Source: Spirochaetaceae bacterium UBA6089
Lineage (GTDB): Bacteria; Spirochaetota; Spirochaetia; Treponematales; Rectinemataceae
Direction of reading: 5' to 3'
Assembly: GCA_002435985.1 (NCBI GenBank)
Contig: DIXD01000030.1
Coordinates: 1,819-44,692, forward strand
DNA length: 42,874 nucleotides
Shown: positions 31,078 through 39,453 of the stretch, one piece after another
Layout of the letters: every line of letters begins with the position of its first letter
Numbering within the stretch: position 1 is the first letter of the stretch
Notes under the pieces: model-generated
Told to the model about the DNA's origin: nothing
Seen by the model: only the letters and a program-made list of their open reading frames with translations
Database searches by the model: none
Made by a program: the position numbers and the translations under genes

Positions 31078-31818
31078 CTATAGATGAAACAGCCTTCTCA
31101 GGTTCGTGGTCTTGACGACGCGGTAATGTAAATACAGCAGAAAGGCGGCGATCGGCAGCAGTGAAATCGTGCAGATGGGTGCCCAGTCGAAGACCACGGC
31201 GCCTCTCGAGAACAGGTCGATGCATATCTCCAGCCCGATGCACAGGGCGGCGATCGCCACAAGCACGTAGGCGATCACATTGAGGCCTTTCTGTTTACTC
31301 TTGCTGATTGCGAGAAAGACCGCCCCTGCGAGCGACTCGGTGAGCACCGCAATGGGCACCGCGAGCCCAAGCGCCCAGCGAGGGCTTTGCGTGATGAATC
31401 CAAGACCGACAAGGAACGCAAGCGGCGCAATGAGGGCAAGAAGTGCCCGAAGAATGGGGTTTCTTTTTAGGACAAGCAGTGCCGTGCCCTCGACCCATAA
31501 GAGCAGCATCGACACGATGGGATAGAGCGACCAGGACAATCGCCTCGATTCGAAGAGATTCACCGCCGCCAGTACGAGTATCGCGATAGCAAAGGCAACC
31601 GAAAGCACTTCCCAGGCAATGGTCCGCTTTTCGGTGTTGCTGAATTCTTTTTCAGCGACTTCCGGCATAAAGTGTAGCTCTGAAGATTTCCCCAGCTCTG
31701 CATCCACGCAGGACTTTTGGGTGACGGATGCAGTGCCCGCCCTCGGATTCGGCGCACCGCAGAGCGGGCAGCGTGGCGCGTCGCCAATTTCGACTCCACA
31801 ATCAGGGCAGTATGGCAT
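31078..31818 (-). CDS. Zinc-ribbon multi-pass membrane protein (DUF6320-like)
   Basis: This 246-residue protein begins with a rubredoxin-like zinc ribbon, CPDCG at 4-8 and CPLCG at 17-21. A linker of about 40 residues and six to seven hydrophobic spans follow from about 68. Proteins with this layout often neighbour condensation-fold acyltransferases, as here. The function is unknown; a role as membrane partner of that enzyme is inference. The start at 31818 lies 17 bases inside the 3' end of the acyltransferase gene, which indicates translational coupling. No promoter of its own is visible. Confidence 0.75.
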   Translation of the reverse strand: MPYCPDCGVEIGDAPRCPLCGAPNPRAGTASVTQKSCVDAELGKSSELHFMPEVAEKEFSNTEKRTIAWEVLSVAFAIAILVLAAVNLFESRRLSWSLYPIVSMLLLWVEGTALLVLKRNPILRALLALIAPLAFLVGLGFITQSPRWALGLAVPIAVLTESLAGAVFLAISKSKQKGLNVIAYVLVAIAALCIGLEICIDLFSRGAVVFDWAPICTISLLPIAAFLLYLHYRVVKTTNLRRLFHL

Positions 31819-33175
31819 GCGTTTCCTCCTCGAGCCGGCACGAGACGCGGACGTGCAGCCCTAAGCTTCTCAGGCGCCGAAAGAATAAGCGCTCAATGTC
31901 CCGGGACTGTGCCAAGCTCCCGAAATCGATAAAGAGTTTGTCGTTCCAGCTCAACACCGAAGCGTTGGTCATGGTTGTCAGGCTTGGAGCAGGGATGAAC
32001 CCAAACGAGCGAATATGGGGCGTAAAACCCGGAGGCATCGTGATCTGTCCAAGATTCGAGATGAAGCCCGAGAGCATAGACTCGCCAAATTTGACGAAAA
32101 GCATTCGCGCGAAAACATCTTTGATCCACAGGGGCACCATGCGCACCGCGAGGCTCCTGGCGGTTCCCGCATTGCGGCTCAGGTGCTTGGCGATGCTCAT
32201 GCGGTCATACTCGAGTTTCATCTGATAGTGTGTTCGTTGGACAAGCTCCTCAAAGCTGCGCATACCGAGCCTCATGTCCTCGCCAATAAGCACGAAGAGC
32301 GAAAAATTGCGGAATGTGCGGGAGGGAAAAAGCGTGCGCAGATTGATCGGAACTTCCACGGTGACGAACGGAGCTCGAGGAAGCGGTTTCGTCGCATGCC
32401 ATATCTGCTGGAGTGCGTCGAGGTATACCGCAACCATAAGCTCGGTGAGACTCACGTGTCGTCGCTTGGCCTCGGCCAACACCTCGGCAGTCGATAATAC
32501 CCCGGATATCACGCGGTACTGTCCCTTGGGTAGGCTTTTTGAACGAAAATGAAACGCCTTAGGGCTTTTCTCCGGAAAGGGCAGCCCTTTGGGGAAATAG
32601 CGCTGATAGGCGTCTTCGAATTCTTCCGGGGAAGTCCGTCTCGAGATGGGAACAAGGAAATCGTACCATTCGCCTTCGCCGAGCGGTACTCCTGGATCTA
32701 TTCCTCTCAGAGTAAAGTAGTTGGCGAGAAGTGTCTTGAAAAAGCTCATGCCGCCCGTGCCGTCGGTCATAGCATGAGAAAATTCCGCCGCAATGCGGTT
32801 CTGGTCACAACGAACGCGAAACATGCGCGTCCCATGTCTATGTATGTCCCATTGTTGGCAGGGACTCGGCGAATCCGGATAGACGGGCGGCAAGCTGCCA
32901 CATGGCTCGAAGTAGTACCAGAAGAGCCCTCTGCGGAGGGTTACGTTGAAGTATGGCATGCGCTGCACTGTGAGCTCGAGTGCGCCCTTCATCGCCTCGA
33001 CATCGACAGGCTCATCGAGCTCGGCCTCGAATCTGAAGAGGCTCGTGATGATTTCGTTGGTGACGGCGGGCATGATGCTCGCGGCATTGTCGAGGGCATA
33101 CCACACCCCCGTCTCGTCTTCTCGTCGCGTGTGGATAAATCGGCGATCCCGAAGTCTCCGACCATTGGCGCCCAT
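31802..33175 (-). CDS. Condensation-fold acyltransferase (alcohol acetyltransferase-like)
   Basis: This CoA-dependent acyltransferase superfamily protein has 457 residues. The active-site motif HHxxxDG appears as SHAMTDGTGG, where the second position is the catalytic histidine. The N-terminal part has WYALDNAASIMPA, and the C-terminal half has VPINLRTLFPS and a core strand with SNLGQI. Relatives make esters, polyketide-derived lipids or acylated glycolipids; the substrate here is unknown. The ATG at 33175 has a poor ribosome site, and a GTG before WYALDN could be the true start. It lies 7 bases after the DUF554 gene and overlaps the zinc-ribbon gene. Confidence 0.78.
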   Translation of the reverse strand: MGANGRRLRDRRFIHTRREDETGVWYALDNAASIMPAVTNEIITSLFRFEAELDEPVDVEAMKGALELTVQRMPYFNVTLRRGLFWYYFEPCGSLPPVYPDSPSPCQQWDIHRHGTRMFRVRCDQNRIAAEFSHAMTDGTGGMSFFKTLLANYFTLRGIDPGVPLGEGEWYDFLVPISRRTSPEEFEDAYQRYFPKGLPFPEKSPKAFHFRSKSLPKGQYRVISGVLSTAEVLAEAKRRHVSLTELMVAVYLDALQQIWHATKPLPRAPFVTVEVPINLRTLFPSRTFRNFSLFVLIGEDMRLGMRSFEELVQRTHYQMKLEYDRMSIAKHLSRNAGTARSLAVRMVPLWIKDVFARMLFVKFGESMLSGFISNLGQITMPPGFTPHIRSFGFIPAPSLTTMTNASVLSWNDKLFIDFGSLAQSRDIERLFFRRLRSLGLHVRVSCRLEEETHAILP

Positions 33176-33182
33176 GTTTCAA

Positions 33183-33878
33183 TTATAAGAACGAAAGAAT
33201 CGGCATTACAAGGACAAGTCCCACAATGACGAGGATTGCCGGCAAGAAATTGCCCGTTTTGAAGCTTTTTATGCCCAGAAGCCCTAGGCCGATCATGAGA
33301 ATGAGAGCGCCACCGGTTCCTGTGAGCTCGGCCAGCATGAGCTCGCTCACATAGGGTTTGATAGAGCCCGAGAGGAGAGTGAGCACACCCTGGTACACGA
33401 ACACCGAAAGGGCCGAAAAAGCGACACCGATGCCCATTGCGCTCGCAAAAATGATCGACACAAAGCCGTCGAGGACGCTCTTGGTGAGGATGAGCGAATA
33501 ATTTCCTTCGGTGCCGGCCTGGAATGAACCTAAAATTGCCATCGCCCCGGTGCAGAACAACACCGAACCATTCAAAAAGCCGGCCGCAAAGGCCCCTTCG
33601 GACTTGCTTGCAAAACGCTGTTTGAGCCGCTCCCCAAGGCGCTCTATACGCCCTTCCACATCGAGCATGGTCCCCAAAAGCCCGCCTAGCATCAGAGAGA
33701 GGGCAAAGGCCAAGATGTGCGTGGTTTCGAGCACCATCTGGATGCCGATCGTGAGCGACGTCAGCCCTGCCGCCGTAAACACAATGTTACGATATTCATC
33801 CTTGATGCCTTTTCTAATAAACAAGCCGATGACGGATCCAAGCACTATGGCTGCCGCGTTGATGACAGTTGCGATCAT
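33183..33878 (-). CDS. DUF554-family membrane protein
   Basis: This 231-residue inner-membrane protein has about six to seven spans. It contains the family's opening GSVIGLFIRKGI, then TAAGLTSLTIGIQM, LGGLLGTMLDVE, GFLNGSVLFCTGAMAI and a glycine-rich final half. DUF554 (YdfK/YqgA-like) proteins have no established function; a transport role is usually assumed. The start at 33878 follows GAGGT at slightly long spacing and an extended -10 promoter. It leads the acyltransferase/zinc-ribbon operon. Confidence 0.87.
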   Translation of the reverse strand: MIATVINAAAIVLGSVIGLFIRKGIKDEYRNIVFTAAGLTSLTIGIQMVLETTHILAFALSLMLGGLLGTMLDVEGRIERLGERLKQRFASKSEGAFAAGFLNGSVLFCTGAMAILGSFQAGTEGNYSLILTKSVLDGFVSIIFASAMGIGVAFSALSVFVYQGVLTLLSGSIKPYVSELMLAELTGTGGALILMIGLGLLGIKSFKTGNFLPAILVIVGLVLVMPILSFL

Positions 33879-33886
33879 GGTTCGTG

Positions 33887-33915
33887 TTGACCTCGTTGGG
33901 CGAGTATAGCATAAT
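33887..33915 (+). promoter_or_regulatory. Promoter of the TPR-like lipoprotein gene
   Basis: TTGACC (33887-33892), a 17-base spacer, then CATAAT (33910-33915). The leader is about 15 bases and contains TGAGGA. The divergent DUF554 promoter overlaps it. Confidence 0.75.
33903..33911 (-). promoter_or_regulatory. Extended -10 promoter of the DUF554 operon
   Basis: The minus strand reads TGCTATACT, an extended -10 (TATACT at 33908-33903), giving a leader of about 18 bases. It shares bases with the spacer and -10 of the plus-strand promoter, so only one polymerase could sit here at a time. Confidence 0.6.
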
Positions 33916-33936
33916 CCCTTTCTGTGAGGAAATCAC

Positions 33937-34332
33937 ATGCATAGAAGCCTTCGAATTATCGGATTTTGGATGTTCGCATCTCTCTCCATATTGTTCTTTT
34001 CGTGTGCATCGGCCCCTCCGCCGGTTCCCGAGGATGCGAGCCCACAGAAGATTATACAGCTCGCGCAGGAGCGGTACGATGCATATGACCTAGACGGTGC
34101 GAGCTATTACTATCAAGTGCTGCTCGAGCGCTACGGCAGCGACCCGAACTACATGCTGAACGCAAAATACGAGCTGGCGTTCATCGAGTACAAGAGAGGC
34201 AATAAAGACCAGGCGCTCGCTGCATTCAGAGAAATTGTGGCGCGCTACGACGAGCCCGATGCCTCGCGTCTTTCCCCAACGTGGAAGCTGCTCTCCGAGA
34301 AGATGATCACCAAGTTGACGGGCACAACATGA
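33937..34332 (+). CDS. Small TPR-like lipoprotein
   Basis: This 131-residue protein has a lipoprotein signal ending LFFSC (cysteine 23) and a proline-rich stretch APPPVPEDASP. A pair of tetratricopeptide-like helices follows: KIIQLAQERYDAYDLDGASYYY in pieces, then NAKYELAFIEYKRGNKDQALAAF. Such short envelope TPR lipoproteins are scaffold or assembly factors of the YfiO/BamD-like or Tol-associated kind; which one is not clear. The start at 33937 follows TGAGGA. It is convergent with the ABC-F gene, with only 10 bases between the stops. Confidence 0.85.
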   Translation: MHRSLRIIGFWMFASLSILFFSCASAPPPVPEDASPQKIIQLAQERYDAYDLDGASYYYQVLLERYGSDPNYMLNAKYELAFIEYKRGNKDQALAAFREIVARYDEPDASRLSPTWKLLSEKMITKLTGTT

Positions 34333-34342
34333 CGCGCCCCGA

Positions 34343-36325
34343 TCAGGCGTCCTCTTCGGTCAGGATCTCCGCGATTTCAAGCCACTCCTGATTGAGCTTT
34401 TCGGCCTCTCGATCCAAGTCTTCCATTGCGGCGAGGATGCGTTTTGTCTTTGTGCCATCGGTATAGACGTTCGGAAGCTCAAGCTCTTGCCGGAGATGGA
34501 CTTTTTCCGCAGCGATGGACTCGATGCGCGCGGCTATCTCTTCTTCCCGGCGCTTGAGTTTGCGCAGGCGTGCTCTGCGCGCCTTCTCTTCTCCCCAATC
34601 ATTGGCTCGAACCGAAGCCCACTTCTGGCTTGAAATAGGGCTAGAGAGATCGCTCTTGCGAACGCTTCCTTGGTTTTGATTCGCTGTCTGATCCAGGGTG
34701 TTTTCTTGGCTTTCTTGCGCCTTCTTCTCAAGATAATAGGCATAATTCCCATGATAGAGACACGGCGATCGACCGCAGGTGAGTTCGAGCACTCTATCCG
34801 CAAGCTCATCGAGAAATTGGCGGTCGTGCGAGACGAAGATCACTGTGCCCTCGTATTTTTTCAGCGCTTCGAGGAGAATATCCTTGCTCGTCAGGTCCAA
34901 GTGGTTCGTCGGCTCGTCGAGCACGAGCAGATTCGAGGGCTTGAGCAGAAGCTTCAGCAGGGCGAGGCGCGAACGCTCCCCTCCTGAAAGCACAGAAATC
35001 GGTTTCTCGATATCGTCGTCGCGAAAGAGAAAGGCACCCAGTAAGTTGCGCAGCTTGGGGAGCATTTCGAAGGGGCAGACGGATTCGGCCTCCTCTTCGA
35101 CAGTGGAGTCTGAGGCCATGAGTTCGGCGGATTCCTGAGAAAAATACCCTACAAGGATATTGGCACCGAAGGTCAGCTCCCCCTCGAAGGATGTCTCGGC
35201 GCCCGCGACGATCCGCATGAGGGTCGATTTGCCTGCGCCGTTGGGCCCCACGAGGGCTAGCTTTTGGCCTCGTTCCACCTCGAGCGAAAACGTCCCAATA
35301 ACCTGCTTCTCGCCATAGGCCTTAGACAGCTCGCGTATCCGCAGTACAACCCGGCCTGACCTCGGTGCAGACGGAAATGCAAAATGAATGCGCTTCATGC
35401 CCTCGGGAATTGCGATGGGCTTAATTTTCTCGAGCATTTTTATACGACTCTGGACCTGGGCGGCCTTGGACTCTTTATATCGAAAACGACGAATAAACTC
35501 CTCGATGTGCTGTATCTCCTCCTGCTGACGCTCCCATGCCTCAAAGAGGGCCGCAAGCTCCTGCGAACGGCGGACCTCGTACTGAGTGTAAGTGCCCACA
35601 TAGCGCGTGAGCACGCCGTTGAAGAGTTCGTAAACCTCCCGCACGGTGACGTCGAGAAAATAGCGGTCGTGCGAGACTACAAGGACCGCGCCGCGGTAAT
35701 CTTTCAAAAAATTTTCGAGCCAAGTGCGAGCCTCCAGATCGAGGTAGTTGGTGGGCTCGTCGAGCAGCATGATATCGGGGTCCTCGAGTAGAACCTTACC
35801 GAGGGCAAGCCGCATCTGCCATCCGCCGGAGAGCTCGTGTGCAGAACGCCCGAAGTCTTCAGGCTTAAAATCGAGGCCCCTGAGCACCTCTGCAATCTTT
35901 TCTTCGCGTCGCCAGTAGCCTGCGTTTTCGAGCTCCTCGCCGATCGCATGGTGTCGCTCGAGGAGACGCACGGTCTCCTTTTCGCCCACATGATCGGAAG
36001 CGAGGGAGCGCCCTATTGCTTCCTGTTCGTCCAACAGACCTCGATAATAGGCAAAGGCCTCTTCGGCGATGTCGTGGACACTGCCCTCTTCGAAGCGGAT
36101 TCCCGTCTGTGGAAGGTAGACAACGCGGGCACCTTTGGTGATGATCACGTCGCCGGCATCCTGTTTGACGAGGCCGGCCGCAATTTTCATGAGCGTGGAT
36201 TTGCCGGCGCCGTTGGGGCCGGTCAATGCCGCACGGGAGCCGTCCTGCAGGTTGAGCGTCGCGTTACGGATGAGGTCGCGGGCACCAAAAGACAGCGAAA
36301 TCCCGCTCAGCTGAATACATGCCAT
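34343..36325 (-). CDS. ABC-F family ATPase
   Basis: This soluble protein has 660 residues and two ABC domains, no membrane span, and the ABC-F hallmarks. The first domain has GPNGAGKST, LSGGW and LLDEPTNYLDLEA with HDRYFLD. An interdomain linker carries ESKAAQVQSRIKMLEKIKP. The second domain has GPNGAGKST, LSGGERSRLALLKLLL and DEPTNHLDLTS with HDRQFLD. A C-terminal basic coiled coil (about 570-655) resembles the Uup/YdiF type. ABC-F proteins work on the ribosome, in translation of difficult sequences or drug protection; I see no feature that proves resistance. It starts 1 base after the SH3 lipoprotein stop. Confidence 0.93.
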   Translation of the reverse strand: MACIQLSGISLSFGARDLIRNATLNLQDGSRAALTGPNGAGKSTLMKIAAGLVKQDAGDVIITKGARVVYLPQTGIRFEEGSVHDIAEEAFAYYRGLLDEQEAIGRSLASDHVGEKETVRLLERHHAIGEELENAGYWRREEKIAEVLRGLDFKPEDFGRSAHELSGGWQMRLALGKVLLEDPDIMLLDEPTNYLDLEARTWLENFLKDYRGAVLVVSHDRYFLDVTVREVYELFNGVLTRYVGTYTQYEVRRSQELAALFEAWERQQEEIQHIEEFIRRFRYKESKAAQVQSRIKMLEKIKPIAIPEGMKRIHFAFPSAPRSGRVVLRIRELSKAYGEKQVIGTFSLEVERGQKLALVGPNGAGKSTLMRIVAGAETSFEGELTFGANILVGYFSQESAELMASDSTVEEEAESVCPFEMLPKLRNLLGAFLFRDDDIEKPISVLSGGERSRLALLKLLLKPSNLLVLDEPTNHLDLTSKDILLEALKKYEGTVIFVSHDRQFLDELADRVLELTCGRSPCLYHGNYAYYLEKKAQESQENTLDQTANQNQGSVRKSDLSSPISSQKWASVRANDWGEEKARRARLRKLKRREEEIAARIESIAAEKVHLRQELELPNVYTDGTKTKRILAAMEDLDREAEKLNQEWLEIAEILTEEDA

Positions 36326-36326
36326 T

Positions 36327-37742
36327 CTATTTGACCACTAAATAATACGTCATAGGAGAGAATCGCTCGTCGAGGCTCTCGGTGGTTCCCCGTAGTGTCA
36401 CTGCGCCGGCTCTTGCAATGACAAGCTGATCGTTCTCAAAGCGATAGACAAAATCCTTCCGGTCGGGTTTGTCTCCCATAAGCAGCGAAAACCCTCCCAT
36501 CCACGCCGAAGAAATCGCTGGGCCGAGATGAAGCCCGAACCTGATGTTTCCCTTGACGGTATTTCCCTGCGCGTCTGCTTGGGGTTCGGGAGCGAAACCT
36601 GCCGGGAGCTGGTCGGTATGGCTCCATTCGAAGGTGCCTTTGAGATCGATGGTGAGAATGCCCCCAGTGTCGGAAAGAAAGATGGCGATCGATTCCCCAT
36701 TCGACTGCAATTGGGACTTTCGCTGAAAAAAAACCTTCAACTCTGCGTCGCGCCGAGAGTTTTCTCCAGAGAGTATGACGGGTATCGAGGCGTCGAGCTG
36801 GATAAACCGCGCTGCATGATCTCCCTGCGCCCAGCCTTCTTCGGCAAGGATAGGATCAGTGCCACTCCAGTCAGCGAGGATGGTCGATTCGTTTTCGAAA
36901 CGGATTCGCAGCCGAGACCCCTCGAAAACAAGCCAATCTCCAGACTGGCTTACTGCGCTGAAGTTGAAGGCGTTGGAATATCCCGGCAACTCGATGCGCA
37001 CCTGAGAATTTTTGGCATCGGCGAAGAGCCCATATTGGAGGATAAAAAGATCGGGATCGATGGTGCCATCATCGATCATGAGCTGATAATACGCAGGGCG
37101 CCATGGTTTTGAATAGAGGAGGTCGAGAAGAGACGCGTTCGGCACGGGCGCTTGGGCAATGAGGGGGGCAGACGTGCCTTCATTCTCTTCATAGAGCACC
37201 ATCGTATTGCTGAAGACATAGCCGCGTGTGCCGTCAGTGGCCTGCACGAAGTACCACTCTCCCGGAAGCGCCTTCCCACCGGTGAACACCACTTCGCCTT
37301 CGGCCGCGCTCAGGACCTTTACGGATTCGCCGAGTCTAAGACGGTACACTCGTCGGGCGTTCACGCTCGGCTCGTCCCGAACAGGAAGCCCATCGCGCCG
37401 CGCCGAAAGATAGAGGGCAGCGTAGGGCGCAAGCTGCTGAGCTCGCTTTTCGGCGGCCCTTTTCGATGAAAAAAACTCGAGCGAGGTGAAGGGTACTTCG
37501 ATCTTCGTCTTGTCGTCGTCGGGAAGTCCAATTAAGTAACTTTTGCTGATGTTCGACTTCAGGTAAACAGGAACTACGGTTCCGGACTTTGCGGAGGTTC
37601 CTTTGACGGACCAAATGACCACACCCCAGCCTTCAAGTTGTGTACAGCCAAAGAAGAGTGCAGAGAACAGTATCGCTCCAAGTCCAAAAGCGAGCAACAA
37701 CGTCGCACCCGATCCTTTTCTTTTTCTTATTGCCAGGTCCAT
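36327..37742 (-). CDS. SH3-domain lipoprotein
   Basis: This envelope protein has 471 residues. The n-region MDLAIRKRKG is followed by a hydrophobic stretch and the lipobox LFFGC (cysteine 33). A bacterial SH3 module is at about 110-190 (LSARRDGLPVRDEPSVNARRVYRL in pieces, GEWYFVQATDGTRGYVFSN). A large C-terminal region has beta-strand character and no family I know. SH3 modules bind cell wall or peptide. I prefer the ATG at 37742 because it gives a clean signal. An ATG at 37799 would add 19 residues and reach close to the divergent ppx promoter. No good ribosome site is visible for either. Confidence 0.78.
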   Translation of the reverse strand: MDLAIRKRKGSGATLLLAFGLGAILFSALFFGCTQLEGWGVVIWSVKGTSAKSGTVVPVYLKSNISKSYLIGLPDDDKTKIEVPFTSLEFFSSKRAAEKRAQQLAPYAALYLSARRDGLPVRDEPSVNARRVYRLRLGESVKVLSAAEGEVVFTGGKALPGEWYFVQATDGTRGYVFSNTMVLYEENEGTSAPLIAQAPVPNASLLDLLYSKPWRPAYYQLMIDDGTIDPDLFILQYGLFADAKNSQVRIELPGYSNAFNFSAVSQSGDWLVFEGSRLRIRFENESTILADWSGTDPILAEEGWAQGDHAARFIQLDASIPVILSGENSRRDAELKVFFQRKSQLQSNGESIAIFLSDTGGILTIDLKGTFEWSHTDQLPAGFAPEPQADAQGNTVKGNIRFGLHLGPAISSAWMGGFSLLMGDKPDRKDFVYRFENDQLVIARAGAVTLRGTTESLDERFSPMTYYLVVK

Positions 37743-37830
37743 ACGGAGTGAGTGTACAATGCACGCCCCTTTCTGGCTAGTGATTTTCGAACTTGCCATG
37801 GCGCGACATCGAACACCATAATGAAAAAAG

Positions 37831-37839
37831 TGCTATAAT
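37831..37839 (+). promoter_or_regulatory. Extended -10 promoter of ppx
   Basis: TGCTATAAT is a perfect extended -10 (TATAAT at 37834-37839) with no recognisable -35. Its expected start, 37845-37847, coincides with the ATG at 37847. Confidence 0.75.
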
Positions 37840-37846
37840 ACGAGGT

Positions 37847-39436
37847 ATGTCAGATGTATACCCACACAAAACGCCTCAGCCTGGAAAGAGCGTACCGGAC
37901 GTAATAGAAAGACCCTATGCTGCGATAGAAATAGGCTCCACCGGCATACGACTCATCGTCGCCGAAATCGATGCGAAAGGAGAGCTCAAAATTCTCGACA
38001 GGGCATCCAAACAATCCCGTCTGGGACGCGATGTATTCACTATGGGCAGCATTTCACGGGACGGTCTACGTGAAACAATCGCCATTCTGAACTCTTTCGG
38101 CGAACTTTTACAGGGGTATGGACTACAACCTTCGGATATTCAGGTAATCGGCACGAGCGCACTCAGGGAAGCCGCCAATAGGGACACGTTCATCGACCGC
38201 ATCGGTCTTCAGACCGGTTTTCATGTCCGCATCGTCGAGGACATCGAAGAAACCCACCTTATGTATCTCGCGGTAAAAAAAGCGCTTGAAGATGAGCGCT
38301 CTTTTCTTACACGCTCGAACGCGATGATTTTGGAGGTCGGCGGCGGTACAACCGAAGTCATGCTGCTTAAAAAAGGTCAGATGGTCTCCAGCCATTCTTT
38401 GAGCATCGGCACACTCCGCATAGACGAACAGATCCGCGAATCTGCCCGCCAGCCACGGCAGTTTATCGAAATGTACCTCGAGAGCAACATAAAGACTGCC
38501 TGCGACATGATCGCCGAGGATCTGCCGCTCGATTCCGTGCGCACCTTTGTGCTTATAGGTTCGGACGCCCGGTTTGCAGCCTACTGTCTATCAGGGAAGA
38601 TGTTCAGCCACTACGCAGTCCTCGACCGCACGCAATTTATCGAATTCGCCGATTCCATGGCGAGCATGTCGACCGAAGAATGTATGGCGCAGTACCACCT
38701 TTCATGGAACGAGGCCGAAAGCTACGCGGTAGGCCTCACCATCGAGCGCATGTTCCTCGAGAAGACCGGCACAGAGAGCATCATCGTGCCCAACGCCTCT
38801 ATCCGCGAGGGCATTCTCCTCGCCCAGGTTCAGGGCATGGATCCGACCATCGAGGAAGAACTCCGTCGTCAAGTCATTGCATCTGCCCGTGCGCTGGCAA
38901 AGCGTTTTCGCTACGACGAAGCACATGCCGCACACGTCAAAACTCTAAGCCTCGAACTGTTCGATGCGCTCAAAAAAGAGCATGGCCTTGGAAAACACGA
39001 GCGAATGCTCCTCGAAGTCGCCGCGATTCTTCACGACATAGGGACCTTTCTGCGGACGAGCGGGCATCACCGACACAGCGAATACCTCATCGCCAATTCG
39101 GAAATTTTCGGCCTCAACAGAGAAGATATCAACATCGTCTCCAATGTGGCGCGGTATCACCGCAAAACCCCACCACTTTCCACACACGTCAACTACATCG
39201 GGCTTCCGCGCGAGTCGCGCATTGTCGTGCTCAAGCTTGCGGCCATCCTCCGCGTCGCCGATGCCCTCGACCGGAGCCATTCGGGGCGCGTCCGGGACCT
39301 CTCTTTCGAACGCACCGAGGACAGGTTCATCATCCGCCCCTCGCAGTCGCTCGATTTTTCGCTCGAAAAACTTTCGCTTGCGGAAAAAGGCGATATGTTC
39401 GAAGATGTGTTCGGACTTCTACCCATTTTGATGTGA
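37847..39436 (+). CDS. ppx: Exopolyphosphatase/guanosine pentaphosphatase family protein with HD domain
   Basis: This protein hydrolyses polyphosphate ends or pppGpp in relatives. The 529-residue product has an ASKHA fold: phosphate loop 1 AIEIGSTGIRLIVAEID near 25-41, IGTSALREAANR, and loop 2 LEVGGGTTEV near 163-172. From about 345 a HD-type domain follows, with the metal site ILHDIGTFL and the downstream HHRHSEYL. The start at 37847 is only 8 bases from the -10, so the message may be leaderless; GAGG is present but 1 base from the ATG. Next gene is ppk1, 17 bases on. Whether it favours polyphosphate or pppGpp cannot be told. Confidence 0.92.
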   Translation: MSDVYPHKTPQPGKSVPDVIERPYAAIEIGSTGIRLIVAEIDAKGELKILDRASKQSRLGRDVFTMGSISRDGLRETIAILNSFGELLQGYGLQPSDIQVIGTSALREAANRDTFIDRIGLQTGFHVRIVEDIEETHLMYLAVKKALEDERSFLTRSNAMILEVGGGTTEVMLLKKGQMVSSHSLSIGTLRIDEQIRESARQPRQFIEMYLESNIKTACDMIAEDLPLDSVRTFVLIGSDARFAAYCLSGKMFSHYAVLDRTQFIEFADSMASMSTEECMAQYHLSWNEAESYAVGLTIERMFLEKTGTESIIVPNASIREGILLAQVQGMDPTIEEELRRQVIASARALAKRFRYDEAHAAHVKTLSLELFDALKKEHGLGKHERMLLEVAAILHDIGTFLRTSGHHRHSEYLIANSEIFGLNREDINIVSNVARYHRKTPPLSTHVNYIGLPRESRIVVLKLAAILRVADALDRSHSGRVRDLSFERTEDRFIIRPSQSLDFSLEKLSLAEKGDMFEDVFGLLPILM

Positions 39437-39453
39437 GTCTGAAGAGGTATGGC

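Noticed and set aside
38680..39453. N-terminal extension of ppk1
   Set aside because: The frame is open but lies entirely within ppx, has no similarity to Ppk1, and the family N-terminus LNRELSW begins right after the ATG at 39454, which has a ribosome site.
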